DNA from: Pholis gunnellus
Taxonomy: Eukaryota > Chordata > Actinopteri > Perciformes > Pholidae
Direction of reading: 5' to 3'
Assembly: GCA_910591455.2 (NCBI GenBank)
Contig: OU342824.1
Coordinates: forward strand, 4,778,583-4,842,582
DNA length: 64,000 nt
Shown here: positions 10,335 to 21,668 of the stretch, one piece after another
Position numbering within the stretch: the stretch's first letter is position 1
Layout of the letters: every line of letters begins with the position of its first letter
Position numbers and translations under genes: made by a program
The notes under the pieces: generated by a model
The model's input: the letters and a program-made list of their open reading frames with translations, nothing else
Told to the model about the DNA's origin: nothing
Databases searched by the model: none

Positions 10335-12355
10335 TTAGTTAATGTTAGTTCCTCTTGGGCTCTGTTAGGCACTGTTAGGCACTCTTAGTTCCTCTTAGGA
10401 ACTCGTATGCACTGTTAGGCACTGTTAGTTCCCCTTGGGCACTGTTAGGCACTGTTAGGCAATCTTAGTTCCTCTTAGGTACTCGTATGCACTGTTAGGC
10501 ACTGTTAGATCCTCTTAGGCTCTGTTAGGCACTGTTAGTTCCCCTTGGGCACTGTTAGGCACTGTCAGACACTATTAGGCTCTGTTAGGCACTGTTAGGC
10601 AATCTTAGTTCCTCTTAGGCACTTGTATGCACTGTTAGGCACTGTTAGTTCCCCTTGGGAACTGTTAGGCACTGTTAGGCAATCTTAGTTCCTCTTAGGT
10701 ACTCGTATGCACTGTTAGGCACTGTTAGATCCTCTTAGGCTCTGTTAGGCACTGTTAGTTCCTCTTGGGCACTGTTAGGCACTGTCAGACACTATTAGGC
10801 TCTGTTAGGCACTGTTAGGCAATCTTAGTTCCTCTTAGGCACTTGTATGCACTGTTAGGCACTGTTAGTTCCCCTTGGGCTCTGTTAGGCACTGTTAGTT
10901 CCTCTTGGGCTCTGTTAGGCACTGTTAGGCACTCTTAGTTCCTCTTAGGAACTCGTATGCACTGTTAGGCACTGTTAGTTCCCCTTGGGCACTGTTAGGC
11001 ACTGTTAGTTCCTCTTGGGCTCTGTTAAGCACTCTTAGTTCCTCTTAGGAACTCGAATGCACTGTTAGGCACTGTTAGTTCCCCTTGGGCACTGTTAGGC
11101 ACTGTTAGTTCCTCTTGGGCACTGTTAGGCACTGTTAGGCACTCTTAGTTCCTCTTAGGCACTTGTATGCACTGTTAGGCACTGTTAGTTCCCCTTGGGC
11201 TCTGTTAGGCACTGTTAGTTCCTCTTGGGCTCTGTTAGGCACTGTTAGGCACTCTTAGTTCCTCTTAGGAACTCGTATGCACTGTTAGGCACTGTTAGTT
11301 CCCCTTAGGCACTGTTAGGCAATCTTAGTTCCTCTTAGGTACTCATATGCACTGTTAGGCACTGTTAGTCTCTGTTAGGCACTGTTAGTTCCCCTTGGGC
11401 ACTGTTAGGCACTGTCAGACACTATTAGGCTCTGTTAGGCACTGTTAGGCAATCTTAGTTCCTCTTAGGCACTTGCATGCACTGTTAGGCACTGTTAGTT
11501 CCCCTTGGGCTCTGTTAGGCACTGTTAGTTCCTCTTGGGCTCTGTTAGGCACTGTTAGGCACTCTTAGTTCCTCTTAGGAACTCGTATGCACTGTTAGGC
11601 ACTGTTAGTTCCCCTTGGGCACTGTTAGGCACTGTTAGATCCTCTTGGGCTCTGTTAGACACTGTTAGGCACTCTTAGTTCCTCTTAGGAACTCGTATGC
11701 ACTGTTAGGCACTGTTAGTTCCCCTTGGGCACTGATAGGCACTGTTAGGCAATCTTAGTTCCTCTTAGGTACTCGTATGCACTGTTAGGCACTGTTTGAT
11801 CCTCTTAGGCTCTGTTAGGCACTGTTAGTTCCCCTTGGGCACTGTTAGGCACTGTCAGACACTATTAGGCTCTGTTAGGCACTGTTAGGCAATCTTAGTT
11901 CCTCTTAGGAACTCGTATGCACTGTTAGGCACTGTTAGTTCCCCTTGGGCTCTGTTAGGCACTGTTAGTTCCTCTTGGGCTCTGTTAGGCACTGATAGGC
12001 ACTCTTAGTTCCTCTTAGGAACTCGTATGCACTGTTAGGCACTGTTAGTTCCCCTTGGGCACTGTTAGGCACTGTTAGTTCCTCTTGGGCTCTGTTAGGC
12101 ACTGTTAGGCACTCTTAGTTCCTCTTAGGAACTCGTATGCACTGTTAGGCACTGTTAGTTCCCCTTGGGCACTGTTAGGCACTGTTAGTTCCTCTTGGGC
12201 TCTGTTAGGCACTGTTAGACACTCTTAGTTCCTCTTAGGAACTCGTATGCACTGTTAGGCACTTTTAGTTCCCCTTGGGCACTGTTAGGCACTGTTAATT
12301 GCTCTTATGCACTCTTAGGCTCTGTTAGGCACTGTTAGTTCCTCTTAGGCACTCT
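10335..12355. repeat. 10-bp satellite array, block 5 (2021 bp)
   Basis: Carries private monomer variants that recur in block 6, including ttagtctctg (about 11367) and acttgcatgc (11471), both exactly 3827 bp from their block 6 counterparts. The start aligns with block 6 at a 3277-bp offset. Border is type A (extra four monomers after ttatgcactc). Confidence 0.97.
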
Positions 12356-12760
12356 GACCAATTACACTGCACATTAATGCTGAGCTGCACGTTAATGTTG
12401 ACAACTTCACAGAGTAGTAACGCTAGTAACGCTACTGCAGATGTAAAAAAACAAAAGCAGTTCACTTACCAAGTCCGTTTCTCCTCCTCTTTCAGCCATT
12501 GAGTGTTAAAAAAAACAAAGCTAGGTAAAAAAAAATTGAATCTGAACCAAGCAAAACGATAAAAATGTAGCCCACTGACCAATCACGTTAATGCTGAGCT
12601 GCACGTTAATGCTGACATACTTGCCTAGTCCACCCAGGGGCGTGGAGGTCCTCTTTGTCTGCGAATGGTTGGTCTGAGTGTGGGTGGCGTTGTCAAAAAC
12701 CAATACCCTAAAAATGGGTATATGCTCTGTGAAGCCACTGTCATTTATGATATCAAAGGC

Positions 12761-12895
12761 AACATTCCGTGATGTCACTGATGATGTCATTAATGATATC
12801 CAAGACAACATTCCGTTATGTCACTGATGATGTAATTTACAATATCAAAGTCAACATTCCGTGACGTCACAATGACGATGTCCACCTCTTATAAA
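12761..12895 (+). promoter_or_regulatory. Promoter-like block with perfect CRE palindrome
   Basis: As in module 1, but the third 46-bp repeat contains TGACGTCA (12862-12869), the consensus CREB/ATF palindrome, where seven other copies have TGATGTCA. TATAAA is at 12890-12895, 20 bp downstream. The T/C difference is also what CpG decay of an ancestral CRE would give. Confidence 0.42.
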
Positions 12896-12896
12896 C

Positions 12897-12942
<46 letters not shown>

Positions 12943-13023
12943 TATTTGAAACCGAAAGATATGAGACCTCAAATATCTAAATATATATGAAAGTGAAAAA
13001 TTAAAAATAAATATGTAGGAGTG

Positions 13024-13356
13024 ATGCCATTTTGGAAGGTGGTCCTGAAGAAGCTAGAAGGGTGGCTGAAACAGCCTTTACCAGAATCCCCAAAATTATG
13101 TTTACTCTGAGACAAATCGATAATGCCACCAGGCCTTAACAAAACAGAGCTCGGGCTGTCATTAACTGGTTTTAATGTGGCAGCAAGACTCATTCTGAGA
13201 AACTGGAAGAGCCCACATATGCCCTTGTTCACAGAACGGCTCAAACTCATGACAGAGACAGCTGCATTTGAAAATATGATTGCCAGGGTACAGAACATTC
13301 CAAGCAGAAAAGACCAAGCATGGGGGCATCTGATGACTTATATTACTATACTATAA
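13024..13356 (+). pseudogene. L1-clade LINE ORF2 C-terminal fragment, copy 5
   Basis: Same 111-codon frame and TGA. N-type (MPPGLNK), as in copies 1 and 6. Confidence 0.65.
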
Positions 13357-13611
13357 CTAGTCTAGTATGTCAAAAAAACTTCATTAAAATGCCATGGTAT
13401 AGGATGTCGAAAAATGGATTTAAAAAAGTGATAATATATTAAGTCTATAAAAGTCACAGTATAGTGTCTGAAAAAGTGATAATATAGTACTATAAAATAT
13501 AACTAAAATACTGTATATTCAATTTAAAAAAGGCATTAACAGGCATAGTATGTCACAAAACTTCAATTAAATGCCTGAATCTTATGTTAAAAGAAGTCAT
13601 AATAATATCTG

Positions 13612-16182
13612 TTAGTTAATGTTAGTTCCTCTTGGGCTCTGTTAGGCACTGTTAGGCACTCTTAGTTCCTCTTAGGAACTCGTATGCACTGTTAGGCACT
13701 GTTAGTTCCCCTTGGGCACTGTTAGGCACTGTTAGGCAATCTTAGTTCCTCTTAGGTACTCGTATGCACTGTTAGGCACTGTTAGATCCTCTTAGGCTCT
13801 GTTAGGCACTGTTAGTTCCCCTTGGGCACTGTTAGGCACTGTCAGACACTATTAGGCTCTGTTAGGCACTGTTAGGCAATCTTAGTTCCTCTTAGGCACT
13901 TGTATGCACTGTTAGGCACTGTTAGTTCCCCTTGGGAACTGTTAGGCACTGTTAGGCAATCTTAGTTCCTCTTAGGTACTCGTATGCACTGTTAGGCACT
14001 GTTAGATCCTCTTAGGCTCTGTTAGGCACTGTTAGTTCCTCTTGGGCACTGTTAGGCACTGTCAGACACTATTAGGCTCTGTTAGGCACTGTTAGGCAAT
14101 CTTAGTTCCTCTTAGGCACTTGTATGCACTGTTAGGCACTGTTAGTTCCCCTTGGGCTCTGTTAGGCACTGTTAGTTCCTCTTGGGCTCTGTTAGGCACT
14201 GTTAGGCACTCTTAGTTCCTCTTAGGAACTCGTATGCACTGTTAGACACTGTTAGTTCCCCTTGGGCACTGTTAGGCACTGTTAGTTCCTCTTGGGCTCT
14301 GTTAGGCACTGTTAGGCACTCTTAGTTCCTCTTAGGAACTCGTATGCACTGTTAGGCACTGTTAGTTCCCCTTGGGCACTGTTAGGCACTGTTAGTTCCT
14401 CTTGGGCTCTGTTAGGCACTGTTAGGCACTCTTAGTTCCTCTTAGGAACTCGTATGCACTGTTAGGCACTTTTAGTTCACCATGGGCACTGTTAGGCACT
14501 GTTAGTTCCCCTTGGGCACTGTTAAGCACTCTTAGTTCCTCTTAGGAACTCGAATGCACTGTTAGGCACTGTTAGTTCCCCTTGGGCACTGTTAGGCACT
14601 GTTAGTTCCTCTTGGGCACTGTTAGGCACTGTTAGGCACTCTTAGTTCCTCTTAGGCACTTGTATGCACTGTTAGGCACTGTTAGTTCCCCTTGGGCTCT
14701 GTTAGGCACTGTTAGTTCCTCTTGGGCTCTGTTAGGCACTGTTAGGCACTCTTAGTTCCTCTTAGGAACTCGTATGCACTGTTAGGCACTGTTAGTTCCC
14801 CTTAGGCACTGTTAGGCACTGTTAGGCAATCTTAGTTCCTCTTAGGTACTCGTATGCACTGTTAGGCACTGATAGTTCTTCTTAGGCTCTGTTAGGCACT
14901 GTTAGTTCCCCTTGGGCACTGTTAGGCACTGTCAGACACTATTAGGCTCTGTTAGGCACTGTTAGGCAATCTTAGTTCCTCTTAGGCACTTGTATGCACT
15001 GTTAGGCACTGTTAGTTCCCCTTGGGCTCTGTTAGGCACTGTTAGTTCCTCTTGGGCTCTGTTAGGCACTGTTAGGCACTCTTAATTCCTCTTAGGAACT
15101 CGTATGCACTGTTAGGCACTGTTAGTTCCCCTTGGGCACTGTTAGGCAATCTTAGTTCCTCTTAGGTACTCATATGCACTGTTAGGCACTGTTAGTCTCT
15201 GTTAGGCACTGTTAGTTCCCCTTGGGCACTGTTAGGCACTGTCAGACACTATTAGGCTCTGTTAGGCACTGTTAGGCAATCTTAGTTCCTCTTAGGCACT
15301 TGCATGCACTGTTAGGCACTGTTAGTTCCCCTTGGGCTCTGTTAGGCACTGTTAGTTCCTCTTGGGCTCTGTTAGGCACTGTTAGGCACTCTTAGTTCCT
15401 CTTAGGAACTCGTATGCACTGTTAGGCACTGTTAGTTCCCCTTGGGCACTGTTAGGCACTGTTAGATCCTCTTGGGCTCTGTTAGACACTGTTAGGCACT
15501 CTTAGTTCCTCTTAGGAACTCGTATGCACTGTTAGGCACTGTTAGTTCCCCTTGGGCACTGATAGGCACTGTTAGGCAATCTTAGTTCCTCTTAGGTACT
15601 CGTATGCACTGTTAGGCACTGTTTGATCCTCTTAGGCTCTGTTAGGCACTGTTAGTTCCCCTTGGGCACTGTTAGGCACTGTCAGACACTATTAGGCTCT
15701 GTTAGGCACTGTTAGGCAATCTTAGTTCCTCTTAGGAACTCGTATGCACTGTTAGGCACTGTTAGTTCCCCTTGGGCTCTGTTAGGCACTGTTAGTTCCT
15801 CTTGGGCTCTGTTAGGCACTGATAGGCACTCTTAGTTCCTCTTAGGAACTCGTATGCACTGTTAGGCACTGTTAGTTCCCCTTGGGCACTGTTAGGCACT
15901 GTTAGTTCCTCTTGGGCTCTGTTAGGCACTGTTAGGCACTCTTAGTTCCTCTTAGGAACTCGTATGCACTGTTAGGCACTGTTAGTTCCCCTTGGGCACT
16001 GTTAGGCACTGTTAGTTCCTCTTGGGCTCTGTTAGGCACTGTTAGACACTCTTAGTTCCTCTTAGGAACTCGTATGCACTGTTAGGCACTTTTAGTTCCC
16101 CTTGGGCACTGTTAGGCACTGTTAATTGCTCTTATGCACTCTTAGGCTCTGTTAGGCACTGTTAGTTCCTCTTAGGCACTCT
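13612..16182. repeat. 10-bp satellite array, block 6 (2571 bp, longest)
   Basis: Block 5 plus about 550 bp. The extra length appears as about +220 bp by 14522 (the ttaagcactc landmark) and a further +330 bp by 15194 (ttagtctctg). Both are whole multiples of the 110-bp unit. One monomer cluster is degenerate (ttcaccatgg, about 14476). Confidence 0.97.
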
Positions 16183-16587
16183 GACCAATTACACTGCACA
16201 TTAATGCTGAGCTGCACGTTAATGTTGACAACTTCACAGAGTAGTAACGCTAGTAACGCTACTGCAGATGTAAAAAAACAAAAGCAGTTCACTTACCAAG
16301 TCCGTTTCTCCTCCTCTTTCAGCCATTGAGTGTTAAAAAAAACAAAGCTAGGTAAAAAAAAATTGAATCTGAACCAAGCAAAACGATAAAAATGTAGCCC
16401 ACTGACCAATCACGTTAATGCTGAGCTGCACGTTAATGCTGACATACTTGCCTAGTCCACCCAGGGGCGTGGAGGTCCTCTTTGTCTGCGAATGGTTGGT
16501 CTGAGTGTGGGTGGCGTTGTCAAAAACCAATACCCTAAAAATGGGTATATGCTCTGTGAAGCCACTGTCATTTATGATATCAAAGGC

Positions 16588-16722
16588 AACATTCCGTGAT
16601 GTCACTGATGATGTCATTAATGATATCCAAGACAACATTCCGTTATGTCACTGATGATGTAATTTACAATATCAAAGTCAACATTCCGTGACGTCACAAT
16701 GACGATGTCCACCTCTTATAAA
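16588..16722 (+). promoter_or_regulatory. Promoter-like block with perfect CRE palindrome (twin)
   Basis: TGACGTCA at 16689-16696 and TATAAA at 16717-16722, both exactly 3827 bp from the module 5 sites. Confidence 0.42.
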
Positions 16723-16723
16723 C

Positions 16724-16769
<46 letters not shown>

Positions 16770-16850
16770 TATTTGAAACCGAAAGATATGAGACCTCAAA
16801 TATCTAAATATATATGAAAGTGAAAAATTAAAAATAAATATGTAGGAGTG

Positions 16851-17183
16851 ATGCCATTTTGGAAGGTGGTCCTGAAGAAGCTAGAAGGGTGGCTGAAACA
16901 GCCTTTACCAGAATCCCCAAAATTATGTTTACTCTGAGACAAATCGATAATGCCACCAGGCCTTAACAAAACAGAGCTCGGGCTGTCATTAACTGGTTTT
17001 AATGTGGCAGCAAGACTCATTCTGAGAAACTGGAAGAGCCCACATATGCCCTTGTTCACAGAACGGCTCAAACTCATGACAGAGACAGCTGCATTTGAAA
17101 ATATGATTGCCAGGGTACAGAACATTCCAAGCAGAAAAGACCAAGCATGGGGGCATCTGATGACTTATATTACTATACTATAA
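16851..17183 (+). pseudogene. L1-clade LINE ORF2 C-terminal fragment, copy 6
   Basis: Indistinguishable from copy 5. N-type, internal TGA. Confidence 0.65.
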
Positions 17184-17438
17184 CTAGTCTAGTATGTCAA
17201 AAAAACTTCATTAAAATGCCATGGTATAGGATGTCGAAAAATGGATTTAAAAAAGTGATAATATATTAAGTCTATAAAAGTCACAGTATAGTGTCTGAAA
17301 AAGTGATAATATAGTACTATAAAATATAACTAAAATACTGTATATTCAATTTAAAAAAGGCATTAACAGGCATAGTATGTCACAAAACTTCAATTAAATG
17401 CCTGAATCTTATGTTAAAAGAAGTCATAATAATATCTG

Positions 17439-18349
17439 TTAGTTAATGTTAGTTCCTCTTAGGCACTGTTAGGCACTGTTAGGCAATCTTAGTTCCTCTT
17501 AGGCACTTGTATGCACTGTTAGGCACTGTTAGTTCCCCTTGGGCTCTGTTAGGCACTGTTAGTTCCTCTTGGGCTCTGTTAGGCACTGTTAGGCACTCTT
17601 AGTTCCTCTTAGGAACTCGTATGCACTGTTAGGCACTGTTAGTTCCCCTTGGGCACTGTTAGGCACTGTTGGTTCCTCTTGGGCTCTGTTAGGCACTGTT
17701 AGGCACTCTTAGTTCCTCTTAGGAACTCGTATGCACTGATAGGCACTGTTAGTTCCCCTTGGGAACTGTTAGGCACTGTTAGGCAATCTTAGTTCCTCTT
17801 AAGTACTCGTATGCACTGTTAGGCACTGTTAGTTCCTCTTGGGCACTGTTAGGCACTGTTAGTTCCCCTTGGGCACTGTTAGGCACTGTCAGACACTATT
17901 AGGCTCTGTTAGGCACTGTTAGGCAATCTTAGTTCCTCTTAGGCACTTGTATGCACTGTTAGGCACTGTTAGTTCCCCTTGGGCTCTGTTAGGCACTGTT
18001 AGTTCCTCTTGGGCTCTGTTAGGCACTGTTAGGCACTCTTAGTTCCTCTTAGGAACTCGTATGCACTGTTAGGCACTGTTAGTTCCCCTTGGGCACTGTT
18101 AGGCACTGTTAGTTCCTCTTGGGCTCTGTTAGGCACTGTTAGGCACTCTTAGTTCCTCTTAGGAACTCGTATGCACTGTTAGGCACTGTTAGTTCCCCTT
18201 GGGCACTGTTAGGCACTGTTAGTTCCTCTTGGGCTCTGTTAGGCACTGTTAGGCACTCTTAGTTCCTCTTAGGAACTCGTATGCACTGTTAGGCACTTTT
18301 AGTTCCCCTTGGGCACTGTTAGGCACTGTTAGTTGCTCTTATGCACTCT
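17439..18349. repeat. 10-bp satellite array, block 7 (911 bp)
   Basis: Short block. Begins ttagttcctc ttaggcactg and returns to the type B border. Includes a ttggttcctc variant near 17669. Confidence 0.97.
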
Positions 18350-19581
18350 GACCAATTACACTGCACATTAATGCTGAGCTGCACGTTAATGTTGACAACT
18401 TCACAGAGTAGTAACGCTACTGCAGATGTAAAAAAACAAAAGCAGTTCACTTACCAAGTCCGTTTCTCCTCCTCTTTCAGCCATTGAGTGTTAAAAAAAC
18501 AAAGCTAGGTAAAAAAAAATTGAATCTGAACCAAGCAAAACGATAAAAATATAGCCCACTGACCAATCACGTTAATGCTGAGCTGCACGTTAATGCTGAC
18601 ATACTTGCCTAGTCCACCCAGGGGCGTGGAGGTCCTCTTTGTCTGCGAATGGTGGGTCTGAGTGTGGGTGGCGTTGTCAAAAACCAATACCCTAAAAATG
18701 GGTAGATGCTCTGTGAAGCCACTGTCATTTATGATATCAAAGGCAACATTCCGTGATGTCACTGATGATGTCATTAATGATATCCAAGACAACACTCCGT
18801 TATGTCACTGATGATGTAATTTACAATATCAAAGTCAACATTCCGTGATGTCACAATGACGATGTCCACCTCTTATAAACAGACTATATATATATATATA
18901 AATAAATAAAACTATTTGAAACCGAAAGATATGAGACCTCAAATATCTAAATATATATGAAAGTGAAAAATTAAAAATAAATATGTAGGAGTGATGCCAT
19001 TTTGGAAGGTGGTCCTGAAGAAGCTAGAAGGGTGGCTGAAACAGCCTTTACCAGAATCCCCAAAATTATGTTTACTCTGAGACAAATCGATAATGCCACC
19101 AGGCCTTACCAAAACAGAGCTCGGGCTGTCATTAACTGGTTTTAATGTGGCAGCAAGACTCATTCTGAGAAACTGGAAGAGCCCACATATGCCCTTGTTC
19201 ACAGAACGGCTCAAACTCATGACAGAGACAGCTGCATTTGAAAATATGATTGCCAGGGTACAGAACATTCCAAGCAGAAAAGACCAAGCATGGGGGCATC
19301 TGATGACTTATATTACTATACTATAACTAGTCTAGTATGTCAAAAAAACTTCATTAAAATGCCATGGTATAGGATGTCGAAAAATGGATTTAAAAAAGTG
19401 ATAATATATTAAGTCTATAAAAGTCACAGTATAGTGTCTGAAAAAGTGATAATATAGTACTATAAAATATAACTAAAATACTGTATATTCAATTTTAAAA
19501 AGGCATTAACAGGCATAGTATGTCACAAAACTTCAATTAAATGCCTGAATCTAATGTTAAAAAAAGTCATAATAATATCTG
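18350..19581 (+). repeat. Satellite module 7 (type B)
   Basis: Type B at both diagnostic bases; shares acaacaCtccg with modules 2 and 3. Private changes are aattttaaaaagg, ctAatgttaa and ttagttaTtgtt near the 3' edge. Promoter-like block at 18745-18879. Confidence 0.93.
18994..19326 (+). pseudogene. L1-clade LINE ORF2 C-terminal fragment, copy 7
   Basis: T-type, with the shared TGA. Carries gaacgGctc, not the gaacgCctc of copies 2 and 3. Confidence 0.65.
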
Positions 19582-20432
19582 TTAGTTATTGTTAGTTCCT
19601 CTTAGGCTCTGTTAGGCACTGTTAGGCAATCTTAGTTCCTCTTAGGCACTTGTATGCACTGTTAGGCACTGTTAGTTCCCATTGGGCTCTGTTAGGCACT
19701 GTTAGTTCCTCTTGGGCTCTTTTAGGCACTGTTAGGCACTCTTAGTTCCTCTTAGGAACTCGTATGCACTGTTAGGCACTTTTAGTTCCCCTTGGGCACT
19801 GTTAGGCACTGTTAGTTGCTCTTATGCACTCTTAGGCTCTGTTAGGAACTTATAGTTCCTCTTGGGCTCTGTTAGGCACTGTTAGTTCCTCTTGGGCTCT
19901 GTTAGGCACTCTTAGTTCCTCTTAGGAACTTGTATGCACTGTTAGGCACTGTTAGTTCCCCTTGGGCACTGTTGGGTACTGTTAGTTCCTCTTGGGCTCC
20001 GTTAGGCACTGTTAGTTCCTTTTAGGAACTCGTATGCACTGTTAGGCACTGTTAGTTCCCCTTGGGAACTGTTAGGCACTGTTAGTTCCTCTTGGGCTCT
20101 GTTAGGCACTGTTAGGCACTCTTAGTTCCTCTTAAGTACTTGTATGCACTGTTAGGCACTGTTAGTTCCCCTTGGGCACTGTTAGGCACTGTTAGTTCCT
20201 CTTGGGCTCTGTTAGGCACTGTTAGGCACTCTTAGTTCCTCTTAGGAACTCGTATGCACTGTTAGGCACTGTTAGCTCCCCTTGGGCACTGTTAGGCACT
20301 GTTAGTTCCTCCTGGGCTCTGTTAGGCACTGTTAGGCACTCTTAGTTCCTCTTAGGAACTCGTATGCACTGTTAGGCACTTTTAGGTCCCCTTGGGCACT
20401 GTTAGGCACTGTTAGTTGCTCTTATGCACTCT
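19582..20432. repeat. 10-bp satellite array, block 8 (851 bp, shortest complete)
   Basis: More degenerate than the others: ttcccattgg, ttataGttcctc, ttgggctccg, ttagctcccc and cctcctggg variants. Several of these recur in the first part of block 9 (for example ttcccattgg and ttgggctccg), which shows common descent of blocks 8 and 9. Confidence 0.97.
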
Positions 20433-20967
20433 GACCAATTACACTGCACATTAATGCTGAGCTGCACGTTAATGTTGACAACTTCACAGAGTAGTAACGC
20501 TACTGCAGATGTAAAAAAACAAAAGCAGTTCACTTACCAAGTCCGTTTCTCCTCCTCTTTCAGCCATTGAGTGTTAAAAAAACAAAGCTAGGTAAAAAAA
20601 AATTGAATCTGAACCAAGCAAAACGATAAAAATATAGCCCACTGACCAATCACGTTAATGCTGAGCTGCACGTTAATGCTGACATACTTGCCTAGTCCAC
20701 CCAGGGGCGTGGAGGTCCTCTTTGTCTGCGAATGGTGGGTCTGAGTGTGGGTGGCGTTGTCAAAAACCAATACCCTAAAAATGGGTAGATGCTCTGTGAA
20801 GCCACTGTCATTTATGATATCAAAGGCAACATTCCGTGATGTCACTGATGATGTCATTAATGATATCCAAGACAACATTCCGTTATGTCACTGATGATGT
20901 AATTTACAATATCAAAGTCAACATTCCGTGATGTCACAATGACGATGTCCACTTCTTATAAACAGAC

Positions 20968-20999
<32 letters not shown>

Positions 21000-21668
21000 T
21001 ATTTGAAACCGAAAGATATGAGACCTCAAATATCTAAATATATATGAAAGTGAAAAATTAAAAATAAATATGTAGGAGTGATGCCATTTTGGAAGGTGGT
21101 CCTGAAGAAGCTAGAAGGGTGGCTGAAACAGCCTTTACCAGAATCCCCAAAATTATGTTTACTCTGAGACAAATCGATAATGCCACCAGGCCTTACCAAA
21201 ACAGAGCTCGGGCTGTCATTAACTGGTTTTAATGTGGCAGCAAGACTCATTCTGAGAAACTGGAAGAGCCCACATATGCCCTTGTTCACAGAACGGCTCA
21301 AACTCATGACAGAGACAGCTGCATTTGAAAATATGTTTGCCAGGGTACAGAACATTCCAAGCAGAAAAGAGCAAGCATGGGGGCATCTGATGACTTATAT
21401 TACTATACTATAACTAGTCTAGTATGTCAAAAAAACTTCATTAAAATGCCATGGTATAGGATGTCGAAAAATGGATTTAAAAAAGTGATAATATATTAAG
21501 TCTATGAAAGTCACAGTATAGTGTCTGAAAAAGTGATAATATAGTACTATAAAATATAACTAAAATACTGTATATTCAATTTAAAAAAGGCATTAACAGG
21601 CATAGTATGTCACAAAACTTCAATTAAATGCCTGAATCTTATGTTAAAAAAAGTCATAATAATATCTG
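20433..21668 (+). repeat. Satellite module 8 (type B)
   Basis: Type B. Private changes are ccacTtcttataaac upstream of the TATA box and tctatGaaagtc in the tail. Promoter-like block at 20828-20962. Confidence 0.93.
21081..21413 (+). pseudogene. L1-clade LINE ORF2 C-terminal fragment, copy 8
   Basis: T-type, with two further replacements (ENMI to ENMF, RKDQ to RKEQ). The last LINE fragment in the array, since module 9 is cut before this part. Confidence 0.65.

Larger units (their letters stand above)
12356..13611 (+). repeat. Satellite module 5 (type A)
   Basis: 1256 bp. By eye identical to module 6 over its whole length, including the 31-bp (TA)n tract at 12901. Has the 'cgctagtaa' duplication shared with modules 1 and 6. 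Confidence 0.93.
16183..17438 (+). repeat. Satellite module 6 (type A)
   Basis: A 3827-bp-offset twin of module 5 with no length difference. Its promoter-like block and LINE fragment are listed separately. Confidence 0.93.
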
